Source: JADKIH01 sp031385005
Lineage (GTDB): Bacteria; Bacteroidota; Bacteroidia; AKYH767-A; 2013-40CM-41-45
DNA length: 64,000 nt
Reading direction: 5' to 3'
Assembly (NCBI GenBank): GCA_031385005.1
Contig: JANNBB010000011.1
Coordinates: forward strand, 124,001-188,000
The position numbers and the translations under genes are program-made. This document shows, piece after piece, positions 27,576 to 36,336 of the stretch (positions are counted from its first letter, which is position 1; each line of letters begins with the position of its first letter). The notes under the pieces were generated by a model. That model ran no database searches. It saw only the letters and a list, made by a program, of their open reading frames with translations, and was not told the DNA's origin.

Positions 27576-27640
27576 CAAAGTTCAAAAATTCACTATTTAA
27601 TTTGGATGATTTACGTCACTTTGGGGGTTGACCTGTATCA
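27576..27640 (-). promoter_or_regulatory. Promoter of the holin-like/envelope operon with tandem operator sites
   Basis: On the minus strand a -7-like box GAACTTTG (complement of 27576-27583; one mismatch to TAnnTTTG) is followed upstream by TGATTTACGTCA (27607-27618, proximal) and TGACCTGTATCA (27629-27640, distal), centres 22 bp apart. The proximal centre is 29.5 bp from the box, the same as at the cco promoter. The divergent usp gene (27718) has a box-like TAATATTG at 27684-27691, 49.5 bp from the nearer site, so these sites may act in both directions. Confidence 0.62.
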
Positions 27641-27717
27641 TGCAAAAAGCTAATGTAATAAATGAAATTTAATGCTTCAATAATAATATTGATTTATTAT
27701 TAAATTAACCCTTTCTG

Positions 27718-28566
27718 ATGAAAACTATTTTGTGTCCTGTTGATTTTTCCAAGTCATCCATAAATGCAGCCGAGTATGCTGCCTTTTTAGCGGAAGATTT
27801 TAAAGCGGAGATTATACTTTTATTTGTTTATGAAACTCCAACGGTTTACAGCGATATTCCAATGGCGAATATTCAGAATATGGAAGAGAATATACTTATC
27901 GATGCGCATGAAAAGTTAAATAAGCTGAGAGAAAAACTTACCAGGAAATTCAAAAATACTAAATTCAAGACATTGGTGCTGGAAGGGAGTGTTGGAGAAA
28001 TGGTTGCGCAATATTCCCGTCAGGTTGAAGCAGATGTTATTGTCGTCGGAAAAACAGGTAACAGTAAGCTTAAGCGATTAATTATGGGAAGCACTACTGC
28101 TGAAATAATTCAAGAAGCGAGTTGCCCTGTATTAACCATCCCTCCAGATAATTTATTCAGAAAAATAAATAAAATTATTTTTGCTACCGATCTGCATGAA
28201 AATAATATCGCTTCTTCTCTTGCGATAACCGATTTTGCCAAACATTTTGATGCCGAAATTATCTTCGTATTTGTCGACGACAATCACCTTATTCACAGCG
28301 ATGAGAAAGTTCTGGAAATGACCAGAAAAATTAAGAAAAGAGTGAAGTACCCAAAGCTTTCCGGCTATATTTCAAAGAATGCATCTGTTTATAAAGGGCT
28401 GGAATATTTTATGGAAAAGCACAAAGGTGATTTATTAGTGATGTTCTCACATCAACGCTATTTTCCGGGTAATCTCTTTAATCAAAGTATTACCAAGTTA
28501 GTTTCCTATCAAACCAAAATACCTTTGCTGGCTTTAAAAATTTCCGATGAATTAATTCTTGAATAA
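27718..28566 (+). CDS. Universal stress protein with two Usp domains
   Basis: A 282-residue protein with two Usp domains. The first has the ATP loop VGKTGNSKLKRLIMGS and CPVLTIP; the second is degenerate. It is the third such protein in the window and similar in layout to the pair at 17974-19737. It is divergent from the holin-like operon, and the 228-bp shared intergenic region contains the tandem operator sites, so coregulation is likely but the exact promoter is not clear. Nothing else is visible in that stretch. Confidence 0.9.
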   Translation: MKTILCPVDFSKSSINAAEYAAFLAEDFKAEIILLFVYETPTVYSDIPMANIQNMEENILIDAHEKLNKLREKLTRKFKNTKFKTLVLEGSVGEMVAQYSRQVEADVIVVGKTGNSKLKRLIMGSTTAEIIQEASCPVLTIPPDNLFRKINKIIFATDLHENNIASSLAITDFAKHFDAEIIFVFVDDNHLIHSDEKVLEMTRKIKKRVKYPKLSGYISKNASVYKGLEYFMEKHKGDLLVMFSHQRYFPGNLFNQSITKLVSYQTKIPLLALKISDELILE

Positions 28567-28646
28567 TGCTGACTAATTTCAGGAGAAAGTAATTTTAAAT
28601 CAGATTTTAATTTTATTATTTGTGAGTTTATCAGTTCAGAAAATTT

Positions 28647-29996
28647 TTATTGAACTATGAATCTTTTATTTATTGATTGTTCATCTTTTTTTATGGTAAC
28701 AAAGTAAATTCCCGGTGGCAGCATGCTAACATCAATTTCTTCCGTAGTCTTTGAGTAAGTTACCATAATTAAATTCCCTAAAAGGTCACTTATTTTCAAC
28801 TGAAAATATTCTTTTAAATTGGTCTGTAAATAAAAGTATCTGTCTGTGGGATTAGGGAAAATATTTAAAGATGTTTCATTTTTATTAATCTCGAAAGCAC
28901 TTGCAGTTGCACAATAGTCAGGAAATAGCTGCTGTTGATAAGATAAAGAATTGCCATTTACCGGATTGAAAGAAGAGGACGAATACGATTGAGGATAAGA
29001 GCCCCCAAAATAATTATTACCAGTAGTTACCGGAAGGATCTGCGAATTCAAACATGTATTGTTGAACAAGGTGTCAAATTTGATTTCTGTTCCATTGTAT
29101 ATTAGGCGAAGTTCCCCGTTTCTAAACTCAAATCCTTGAATGGCAGTAGGTGAAAGGCTGGGCCATGAATTAGAAATTAAAATATTTCCGGCGGATGAAA
29201 CTTTGAGACCGACTATTTTTTCAGTGGTATTGACATAGGCAAAGCATATCAAATAAATATTTCCTGAACTGTCTGCGGTCATAGAACTTTCTCCAAACCA
29301 ATCATAGAGACTTGCGCCGGTAGGAGTGAAATCTGCCCGCCATATTATGGACCCGTTTCTATCAAATTTGGTTAGAGTAGGAAATGAATATCCCTGCCCC
29401 GGGGCTGACGGCCTTTCATTCGCCGCAATAACATAATTGGAATCAGGAAGAATGAGAAATTCTCTCAGGGTAGTAACAGAGCCATACATTAAACCAAGAC
29501 AGACTCCTGTTTGTCCGGTACTATCAAAATATTGTGCATTCCCATAATGAGTAAAGCCGGGAGAATAATCGTCCAACACCCAAATTCCACCTGTCAGGGA
29601 AGGAAATACATCGTACATATTGTAACTACCGCCGGGCATAACAGAACTGTTTTTAATGAAAAGAATATTACCCAATGTATCCATTTTAATCAGAGCCGGA
29701 TAATATGTTGGAGGAGGACCGGAAGTAATTTCACCTTGCAATTCTAAAACGTATAAATAGTTACCATCAAATGCAGATCCGATTAGCCTGTTTTGAAATG
29801 TGGAGGGAATGATGTATCCTGAAAAATCTTTAACCCAACTAGAATTACCGGTTGGGTCGAATTTTACAACATTGGCGCCGACGATACCGTATTGTGTTGT
29901 CTGACCACGAAAAGTATTAGCGAATTTGACAGATTGGCCGTTAGTTTTTTCAATTACGAGAAAAAAAATAAGAGCATAAAGGATATTTCGATTCAT
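28647..29996 (-). CDS. Secreted protein with T9SS type A sorting domain
   Basis: A 449-residue protein with a short signal peptide (ILYALIFFLVIEKTNGQ). The body has repeated beta segments with phrases such as GNILF/GSIIW/GNIYL that suggest a beta-propeller. The C-terminal 80 residues are the type IX sorting domain (LNIFPNPTDRYFYL, SDLLGNLI, LPPGIYFVTI, then KRFIVQ). It is therefore carried across the outer membrane by T9SS and attached or released. Ligand and function are unknown. It stands alone. Confidence 0.88.
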   Translation of the reverse strand: MNRNILYALIFFLVIEKTNGQSVKFANTFRGQTTQYGIVGANVVKFDPTGNSSWVKDFSGYIIPSTFQNRLIGSAFDGNYLYVLELQGEITSGPPPTYYPALIKMDTLGNILFIKNSSVMPGGSYNMYDVFPSLTGGIWVLDDYSPGFTHYGNAQYFDSTGQTGVCLGLMYGSVTTLREFLILPDSNYVIAANERPSAPGQGYSFPTLTKFDRNGSIIWRADFTPTGASLYDWFGESSMTADSSGNIYLICFAYVNTTEKIVGLKVSSAGNILISNSWPSLSPTAIQGFEFRNGELRLIYNGTEIKFDTLFNNTCLNSQILPVTTGNNYFGGSYPQSYSSSSFNPVNGNSLSYQQQLFPDYCATASAFEINKNETSLNIFPNPTDRYFYLQTNLKEYFQLKISDLLGNLIMVTYSKTTEEIDVSMLPPGIYFVTIKKDEQSINKRFIVQ

Positions 29997-30299
29997 GACA
30001 AGATTGTTTTATTAAATTAAAGTTAAGATTAATCTTTTAGTAGTAACCGGAATTTTGTGAATATGGATAAAATAGATGTCAATCAGACTAATAGTTGGGT
30101 TAAATAGGAAAATATTTGTCATTCTAACGAGGAATGAAGTTGGAATTTGAAAATATTTATATTTCGTCCGATTTATTTTTAATGTTATATTCTAAATATG
30201 ATTCGAATCAATAATAAAATTTAAACCTATCTTTATTCATTATACCGGCCTCTGTTTAGATTATTTTCATAAATAATTTAGTTAAAAAAAACGAATAAA
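29997..30299 (+). other. Intergenic stretch, nothing assigned
   Basis: A 303-bp AT-rich region between the divergent T9SS cargo gene and the SRPBCC gene. I see no ORF of interest, no RNA and no terminator in it. It presumably holds promoters for both genes, but I found no good TAnnTTTG box. Confidence 0.5.
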
Positions 30300-30743
30300 A
30301 TGAATATAGATGTTAAGGTCAAAGATAAAATTTTTAAACCTCTGGAAGATGTTTTTAATGCAGTTGTCAATCCGGAAAAACTTTCCAGCTATTTTGTGTC
30401 GAAGTCCAGCGGGGCAATTGAAAAAAATGCAAATCTTATTTGGTTTTTCAATGGTGAAGATATTAAAGTAAATGTACACGTCCTTTCCGTAATGCAAAAC
30501 AAATTCATTTCATATGAGTGGGAGGCCAGCGGAATAAAAGCACTGGTAGAAATTGAATTTAGTCAAATGGATAACAATGCAACAGTCGTTACCATTACTG
30601 AAAAAAGTTTCCCTCTCGATAAAGCAGGTGTCGCTAAAGCGCTTCAGCAGACTCAGGGCTGGACGGATTTTATTTGTTCTCTAAAAGCATTTTTATACAC
30701 CGGGATCAATTTGAGGAATGGAACATCAAAAGGTTCAATATAA
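30300..30743 (+). CDS. SRPBCC (START/AHSA1-like) domain protein
   Basis: A 147-residue single-domain protein with the AHSA1-like pattern: an N-terminal strand (MNIDVKVKDKIFKPLEDVFNAV), the first helix (NPEKLSSYFV), the middle strands (LIWFFNGEDIKVNVHVLSV) and the long C-terminal helix ending in GWTDFICSLKAFLYTGINLR. These proteins bind hydrophobic ligands or assist chaperones; the specific ligand is unknown. It starts with the ATG at 30300. Confidence 0.82.
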   Translation: MNIDVKVKDKIFKPLEDVFNAVVNPEKLSSYFVSKSSGAIEKNANLIWFFNGEDIKVNVHVLSVMQNKFISYEWEASGIKALVEIEFSQMDNNATVVTITEKSFPLDKAGVAKALQQTQGWTDFICSLKAFLYTGINLRNGTSKGSI

Positions 30744-30771
30744 TATTTCTGATTAAGTTTTTTATATTGCA

Positions 30772-30803
30772 TTGAAAACAATTATTTTGAAAATGTATTT
30801 TTG
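30772..30803 (+). promoter_or_regulatory. Predicted promoter of the GNAT gene
   Basis: TTG at 30772-30774, 21-bp spacer, perfect -7 box TATTTTTG at 30796-30803. Transcription would start near 30808, which leaves almost no leader before the ATG at 30812 but about 19 bases before the ATG at 30827. This favours the second ATG as the start of the GNAT gene. Confidence 0.5.
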
Positions 30804-30826
30804 AAACGCATATGCTATTTGGGCCA

Positions 30827-31318
30827 ATGATTATTAAAAAACTGAAAATATTAACACCCAAGGAAGCTGCTCAAATAGATCAGCTTTGGAATGAAGAATA
30901 CCCAATTAAATTAAACAATCGTTTCGGCTTATTGTTGGAAGGAGTTAAAAATTATCATCATTATATAATAGAAGATTCAGATAAAAATATTATTGCCTGG
31001 GCTGTCGACTTTGAAAAGGATAATGAAACTCGATTTTCTGTTATTGTAAAATCCGGGCATCAGGGAAAAGGTTTAGGCAGTTTATTAATCGCAAAGCTTC
31101 AAGCTGAAATTGATGAGTTCTATGGATGGGTAATCGACCATGACAACGATTTAAAAGTGAATGGCGAGAATTATTTTTCTCCCTTGCCTTTTTATATTAA
31201 ACATGGGTTTTCGATTTTATCCGACAAGCGAATTGAAAGCGAAATGTTATCAGCAACAAAAGTAAAATGGGTTTCAATAAAAGAAAAAAACAGGTTCAAC
31301 AAAAAAATATTTTTTTAA
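30827..31318 (+). CDS. GNAT family N-acetyltransferase
   Basis: A protein of 163 residues from the ATG at 30827 (MIIKKLKILTPKEAAQ), or 168 from 30812. The acetyl-CoA loop is present as VIVKSGHQGKGLGSLLIAKLQAEID (Q/R-x-x-G-x-G/A). The C-terminal half (PLPFYIKHGFSIL) is also typical. The acceptor substrate is unknown. A promoter box just upstream suggests it is transcribed by itself. Confidence 0.82.
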   Translation: MIIKKLKILTPKEAAQIDQLWNEEYPIKLNNRFGLLLEGVKNYHHYIIEDSDKNIIAWAVDFEKDNETRFSVIVKSGHQGKGLGSLLIAKLQAEIDEFYGWVIDHDNDLKVNGENYFSPLPFYIKHGFSILSDKRIESEMLSATKVKWVSIKEKNRFNKKIFF

Positions 31319-31826
31319 AATGACAGTTGGTTAGAAAGCAGGATATTTTTTTTCCTCATTAGAAAACCTGTTATCATAAAAGTAAATACACAATTATTTT
31401 GAGTTCAATTCTGTAAACATTTGTAATCAGAATGAAAAATTTGTAAGAAAAATTGAAAATTGAATAATACCAGAAAACGGAATAGGGGCTAAAATTTTCT
31501 ATTTATCCATAAAATTAATTGAATTGTTGATTTAATTAAAAAAAAAAGCCGGCCGGTTAATACGAATTTTCAAAATCAAGGTCTTCGGAATGTAGAAGTA
31601 AGCGCGTAACAGTATTATTATAAGGTCGTATAATTTTTCATTGTGTAGACCAAGCTAAGCAAATGCATAACCGATATAGGGAGGATTTCATGAAAATCAG
31701 GAAGTTTTTGTGGAAGTCGCCGGAGGAGATTGATTAGGCAAATAATAGCGGTATTGAAAGCTTGAGTTCCGCATGAAAAAACAAAGTGAACTGTGAACAG
31801 TAACTGTGCACAGTGCACTGAAAAAG
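31319..31826 (+). other. Gene-free AT-rich stretch before tRNA-Arg
   Basis: A 508-bp region without a believable gene. A 66-codon minus-strand frame (31618-31818) has no start context or family features and I do not call it. A short palindrome CCGGCCGG at 31549-31556 and a GTGCAC repeat near 31806-31818 are visible, neither with a T run. I assign no function. Confidence 0.5.
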
Positions 31827-31898
31827 TAGTCCCGGGCAGAATCGAACTGCCATCAAAAGTTTAGGAAACTTCTATTCTATCCGTTGAACTACGGGACC
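31827..31898 (-). tRNA. tRNA-Arg (anticodon CCT)
   Basis: The minus strand folds into a complete cloverleaf. The acceptor GGTCCCG pairs with CGGGACT (one G-T pair), the anticodon stem is GAAGT/ACTTT, the loop TTCCTAA gives anticodon CCT, and the T arm is GGCAG-TTCGATT-CTGCC. The CCA end is not encoded. It reads AGG codons. It stands alone upstream of the divergent PorG-like gene. Confidence 0.93.
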
Positions 31899-32020
31899 GA
31901 TTATTAATTTGGAATGCGAAAATAAACAAATATTCACCCAAAAATCCGGACGTTAGCCAAATAACGGGTTTGACAAATATATTTTTATTTACCTTCATGA
32001 CATTAATAAATCCCCTCATC

Positions 32021-33025
32021 ATGAAAAGAAATTTTCTCCTCTTTCTATTTTGTTTCAGTACTTCAGTCAATTACGCTCAAAGGACGGCAAACATTGCCTA
32101 TTCTACAGGAGTAGTTAATTATATCGGTGATCTTGGAAATGAAAAACAGTTTCCTCTTTCTTCCGCTAATCTGGGTTCTGCAGTTACTATTCGTGATTTC
32201 CTGAACAACCCAAAGCGTTCAGGAACCCGTTATTCCACATTTGATATGCAGTTAAGATTTACTTGGCATCGTCTTCAGTATGATGAAACAAGTTCTATCC
32301 GTGGCAATGAAGGCGTGGATTTAAGAAATTACCGTCGTGGAATTGGATTCCGTAACGATTTATTTGGAAGCGAAGTTGATTTTACTTACAACGTTTTTCC
32401 GAATCGATTTTCTCCGCTAAACAAAACCAAATACAGTTTCTTTTTCCTGGCAGGAATCGGAGTCTTCTATGGTCAACCGAAAGCGGATTTATTCAGAGGC
32501 AATGCATCTCCGGAGAACCGTTATTACTTCTGGGAAGATGGAAGTATTCATGATGTAAGGGAGGCTTCCGGACAAAAAGGACAAGTAATTCAAAAGGATG
32601 GAGAATATGAAACTAACCTTCAGGATTGGAGTTCGGAAGGACAGGGTTATAAATCGGAGGTTTTCTCTAATAAGCCATATAAAAATTTTAATGTGGGTTT
32701 CCCTTTTGGTGTTGGAATTCGTTATTACCTGAACAAATACCTGACTTTTTCCGGAGAACTCAACTATTATTACTTTTTGACAGATTATCTGGATGATGTT
32801 AGCAGCCGTTATGCAACCTACGATGAATTAAAATCAATATTCCCTGATGCTGAACAGTTTGAATTGGCAAAATATATTTCTGATCCAACAGGATTGGGAA
32901 CAAATGGTGTTCAATCAACTGCCAGTAAAAGAGGAAATCCTGATAAGAAAGATTCTTTTACTTATCTTAGCTTAGAAGTCGCCTATAAATTTACCTGGAA
33001 GAGAAAAGGAATCTACGGGCAGTAA
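32021..33025 (+). CDS. DUF6089 (PorG-like) outer-membrane protein
   Basis: A protein of 334 residues with a signal peptide (MKRNFLLFLFCFSTSVNYAQ). I start at 32021 because an earlier ATG at 31970 adds a non-signal sequence and falls in the likely promoter region (TTTG at 31969, TACCTTCA at 31990). The mature part is a small beta-barrel with the family landmarks GVVNYIGDLG near the start, a GVFYG strand, GQGYKSE and the YLDDVSSRY motif before the last strands. PorG of this family is a part of the T9SS; three members occur in this window, so this one may have another role. A bidirectional terminator follows. Confidence 0.8.
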   Translation: MKRNFLLFLFCFSTSVNYAQRTANIAYSTGVVNYIGDLGNEKQFPLSSANLGSAVTIRDFLNNPKRSGTRYSTFDMQLRFTWHRLQYDETSSIRGNEGVDLRNYRRGIGFRNDLFGSEVDFTYNVFPNRFSPLNKTKYSFFFLAGIGVFYGQPKADLFRGNASPENRYYFWEDGSIHDVREASGQKGQVIQKDGEYETNLQDWSSEGQGYKSEVFSNKPYKNFNVGFPFGVGIRYYLNKYLTFSGELNYYYFLTDYLDDVSSRYATYDELKSIFPDAEQFELAKYISDPTGLGTNGVQSTASKRGNPDKKDSFTYLSLEVAYKFTWKRKGIYGQ

Positions 33026-33054
33026 GCTTAACATGGAACAAAACTGTTTGTAGA

Positions 33055-33078
33055 AAAGGCCCCGATTGGGGCCTTTCT
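33055..33078. terminator. Bidirectional terminator
   Basis: A perfect 9-bp stem (AAAGGCCCC/GGGGCCTTT) with a GATT loop lies between the converging PorG-like and OmpA-like genes. It is flanked by A-rich sequence on the left and T-rich on the right, so it can serve both strands. Confidence 0.85.
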
Positions 33079-33109
33079 TATTTCAACTATCTTGAAAATT
33101 ACTAATAGC

Positions 33110-34144
33110 TTATTTTTTACCGAATTGCTCCAATAGTTTGGCCAGTTCGTCGAGCTTCGGGGAAAGAATAATCTCTGTGCGACGATTTTTCTTTCTGGCT
33201 TCAGTAGTACTGGCAGGATCAATGGGTTTGTAGGGGCCTCTTCCGGTTGCAATCAGTCGTGAAGGTTCGATGGCATTGTCACTCAGAATAATCTTAACGA
33301 TTGATGTAGCTCTCAATACACTTAACTCCCAGTTATCTCTTGCTCCACTTGGCAGTGTGCCGTTGATGGGTACATTGTCGGTATGTCCCTCAACCATGAT
33401 GTTGATGTTTTTGTTGTTTGCTAAAACACGGGCAAGATCCTTCAAAGCGCTTTCTCCCTTTTTTTCGATTACGGTGCTTCCTGAAGCAAATAGCAAGCGC
33501 TCTTCCATAGAAACATAAACTCTTCCTTCTTTTTCATAGACCGATAAACCGTTGTTTTCATATCCTAACAATGCATCACTAACAGCGTTTTTAAGTCTGT
33601 TAACAGTACTGTCTGCACCTTTGAGAACAGACTCCAATTCATCTACACGGGCTTGTTTGGCTTTTAAACTTTCCTTTAACTCATCGAGTTTATTCTGACG
33701 CTCGTCGAGTGAAATGGAGTCTTTTTTCATTTGGTCTTCGCGGCGTTGCAAATCCTCTCGGGTTCGGTTGAGCTCGAGAATTAATTTTCGTGTTTCTTCT
33801 GTATTACCGGCTAACAGTTTTTCATTGTTAGAAAGAAGCTTATCGTAAGACTTCGTCAATTCATTGTAAAGTCCGGTCAAACGCTGGTGTGAGGTACCCA
33901 TTTCCATCGTATCCTGCATAAGAGTACTCAGATTTTTCTGCATCTCAGCTGCTGCGGCTTTCAATTCTGTATTTTCCGTTTTCAATGTTTGATTTTCATT
34001 CCCTAAACGAGAACGTTCCTCATCACATGCTCTTTCTTTTTTCTGGAGATCTTCAAATTGACGGGCCGGCACACAACCGTAAAATCCGGCAAGAACTGTT
34101 GAAATCGTAAGAAATGCAATCAGTTTGCTATTGTGTATTTTCAT
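33110..34144 (-). CDS. OmpA-family peptidoglycan-binding lipoprotein
   Basis: A 344-residue protein. A lipoprotein signal ends in VLAGFYGC, with Cys as the likely lipidation site. Residues about 35-190 are a long coiled coil (repeated Leu/Glu/Lys heptads). The C-terminal 120 residues are an OmpA domain: VMEGHTDNVPI, the Arg in LSVLRATSIVKIIL and the final RRTEIIL. It would tether the outer membrane to peptidoglycan, with the coiled coil as a spacer. It stands alone. Confidence 0.9.
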   Translation of the reverse strand: MKIHNSKLIAFLTISTVLAGFYGCVPARQFEDLQKKERACDEERSRLGNENQTLKTENTELKAAAAEMQKNLSTLMQDTMEMGTSHQRLTGLYNELTKSYDKLLSNNEKLLAGNTEETRKLILELNRTREDLQRREDQMKKDSISLDERQNKLDELKESLKAKQARVDELESVLKGADSTVNRLKNAVSDALLGYENNGLSVYEKEGRVYVSMEERLLFASGSTVIEKKGESALKDLARVLANNKNINIMVEGHTDNVPINGTLPSGARDNWELSVLRATSIVKIILSDNAIEPSRLIATGRGPYKPIDPASTTEARKKNRRTEIILSPKLDELAKLLEQFGKK

Positions 34145-34289
34145 AGAATTAATTAACTTAGATTTTATTAGATAAAGGTAAAATTAACTCCATTATGCTT
34201 TATAAAATGTAGTAGTCTATTGAAATTTTCAACAATCGGCTAAAGAAACATTTATCTTTAAAAAACGTTTATTAGTTATATTAACGCCT

Positions 34290-35006
34290 ATGCAATTCTT
34301 AAATAAAAACTGGATTACAGAAAACCAGATAGATTTTGAGTATAAGAAGTACATCTTGCTTGCATACCTTCAACATGTAAGTGATAATTTTACTGAATAC
34401 AAATTATATCCTTATCTCAGCGATTTGGTAGAACACTACCGAAATCTCAAATCATTAAAGGATAACAAAAAGACATTGTTCAATCTTTTTCCGGAGAGAA
34501 TGAAAAGCGCCGACCTGGAGCAATTCAAACTGATCTATGAAAAAATAGTTGAGGATGATGCACTCATGTTAGAAATCGAAAGCATACTTGAATATTCGAT
34601 TCCTCAGATGGAGCTTTATTTAAAAGAAGGTAAAAAAATATATGATATCATTGAGGAAAGATTGAAAGTTTATCCGATCGGGGTCATTCCATTAAACTCT
34701 GAAAACGGATATGTTTTCTTAAAAGAAGGAACAACACCGGAAACCCGCGTTTATGAATATCACATCAGCATTTTTGAAAATCCAACAGAAAAGTATCGAG
34801 GAATTCATTTGTCCTATATGCAGACATATGAAAAAAGTCTCATGAATACTTTTGAAGCCATTAAGTCTGACTTAATACGGTTTAATAAAAAACTCCCTAA
34901 TCCTGCTACCTATGTAATCGAAACGGATATGAGTATTCCTTTCGAAGAAACTTTTTTGCCACTGGCAAAGCGAACACTCGTAAAACGAATAGCAGGTAAT
35001 GCATGA
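34290..35006 (+). CDS. Protein of unknown function
   Basis: A 238-residue soluble protein I cannot place in a family. It is mainly helical in the first 130 residues (YLQHVSDNFTEYKLYPYLSDLVEHY, KSADLEQFKLIYEKIVEDD) and has a mixed alpha/beta C-terminal half with VYEYHISIFENPTEKYRGIHL and a final strand-helix unit. There is no signal peptide or membrane helix. It converges on the phospholipase D gene with one base between the stop codons, and I see no terminator there. Confidence 0.7.
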   Translation: MQFLNKNWITENQIDFEYKKYILLAYLQHVSDNFTEYKLYPYLSDLVEHYRNLKSLKDNKKTLFNLFPERMKSADLEQFKLIYEKIVEDDALMLEIESILEYSIPQMELYLKEGKKIYDIIEERLKVYPIGVIPLNSENGYVFLKEGTTPETRVYEYHISIFENPTEKYRGIHLSYMQTYEKSLMNTFEAIKSDLIRFNKKLPNPATYVIETDMSIPFEETFLPLAKRTLVKRIAGNA

Positions 35007-35007
35007 T

Positions 35008-36213
35008 TTATTTTTCTGTTTCTTCAGCACCGGCCAGAATAAAGGATAAGACAAATAGTGTCTTTACAATTCGATAAGATACCCACATAAAAAATCTCGA
35101 AATAAGGGATGCATTTTTATAATCCAATTCTGAAGTTACTTTCCGGCAATCTGTTTTTATTAGATCATTGAGATGTGAGGCAAGTTTCGAAGCCACATGA
35201 TCATCGATGACATCAACATTCAACTCAATATTGCTATACGAACTTAAGTTGTTCAGGTCATAAGATCCGATAGATATCCATTTGTCATCCATCACAATTA
35301 CCTTTCCATGGACATTGGAGGGTAAGTATTCATATACATTTACACCATTCTTTAGTAACCAATTATAAAGGTAACGACGGGCGTTTTCCAATACTTTTAC
35401 ATCAGATTTTTCAGACACAATGACGTCTATTTTAACACCTCTTTTTACTGCATTTTTTAACAACCTCCGGGTTCTTCCTCCCGGCAGAAAGTAACCACCA
35501 ACCAGGGTAATCGTTTGTTCCGCGCTCCTAAATGCCTCCCTGTAACTTAGGGTTATTTCAAATTTATTTCTGGTAAAATCGTTCCTGCTGATGCGTACTG
35601 CGCCTGTAGATTGCACCACCAATTGCGGACCTTTATTTAATAAAAGCTGACGCGCCGATTTAAAAGAAAAGGTTTTTTTGTTCCAGCTCTTCCTGCAAAT
35701 ATATTGGAGTCTCCGACTTATGCCTCCTTGAATAAGGACGGCGAAGTCAAGCCAGGCCTTTTTACCATTTGCCCCCGAATAGTAGTCTGAAATGTTTATT
35801 CCCCCCACCAGAGATTTGGTTCCATCAATTACCAAAATCTTATGATGTAACCTGCGACCAATATGAAAGCTACCTCCAGAGTATATCTTCCCGAATTTCC
35901 TGAATTGAATACCCTCTTTTACAAAACGTTGCATGAGAGATTGGCCAATATGACTTGATCCATATGCATCTACTAAAATAAAAACCTCAACCTGACGCCG
36001 AGCAGCCCGAATTAAGGCCTCAACTATACGGGTGCCGGTTAAATCTTGTTCAAAAATGAATGTCTGTAAATGAACCTCAAATCGTGCCGAATCGATTAGC
36101 TCTTCGAATAGTCGAAAGTACCTTTCACCACTTTGAATCCATTCTATAGAATTATTGCCGGTATAAGGCCTTTTCAAATTATTTTTACGCCATCGTTCAA
36201 ATCCTTGCTTCAT
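35008..36213 (-). CDS. Phospholipase D-superfamily protein (cardiolipin synthase-like)
   Basis: A 401-residue protein with two HKD motifs: HHKILVIDGTKSLVGGINI (first, about residue 122) and HGKVIVMDDKWISIGSYDLNNLS (second, about 303). The Lys and the later Asp positions are intact in both. There are no N-terminal membrane helices, unlike classical Cls; one hydrophobic stretch is at the C terminus (IVKTLFVLSFILAGA). This resembles ClsB-type enzymes that join phosphatidyl groups to make cardiolipin. The substrate is inferred from the family. It is divergent from the DUF1844 gene. Confidence 0.88.
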   Translation of the reverse strand: MKQGFERWRKNNLKRPYTGNNSIEWIQSGERYFRLFEELIDSARFEVHLQTFIFEQDLTGTRIVEALIRAARRQVEVFILVDAYGSSHIGQSLMQRFVKEGIQFRKFGKIYSGGSFHIGRRLHHKILVIDGTKSLVGGINISDYYSGANGKKAWLDFAVLIQGGISRRLQYICRKSWNKKTFSFKSARQLLLNKGPQLVVQSTGAVRISRNDFTRNKFEITLSYREAFRSAEQTITLVGGYFLPGGRTRRLLKNAVKRGVKIDVIVSEKSDVKVLENARRYLYNWLLKNGVNVYEYLPSNVHGKVIVMDDKWISIGSYDLNNLSSYSNIELNVDVIDDHVASKLASHLNDLIKTDCRKVTSELDYKNASLISRFFMWVSYRIVKTLFVLSFILAGAEETEK

Positions 36214-36303
36214 TTTGACATTATACTCATTTAAGATTTTTGTAATAGGTTTGTGTAAATTGTCAACCTGACTGGTTAATATTTATTAACTTTAAAAAAA
36301 TAT

Positions 36304-36311
36304 TACATTTG
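36304..36311 (+). promoter_or_regulatory. -7 box TACATTTG of the DUF1844 gene
   Basis: A perfect TAnnTTTG box lies 25 bp before the ATG at 36337, predicting a leader of about 20 bases. No clear -33 TTG is found at normal distance. Confidence 0.45.
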
Positions 36312-36336
36312 TAGCTATTCAATTTTACACAATGAT

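Noticed and set aside
31549..31556. Palindrome CCGGCCGG as terminator or attachment site
   Set aside because: No stem-loop with T run and no integrase or direct repeat of the tRNA 3' end nearby.
31618..31818. 66-codon minus-strand frame before tRNA-Arg
   Set aside because: No family pattern, no credible start context and low-complexity composition; it lies in a region with no other coding signal.
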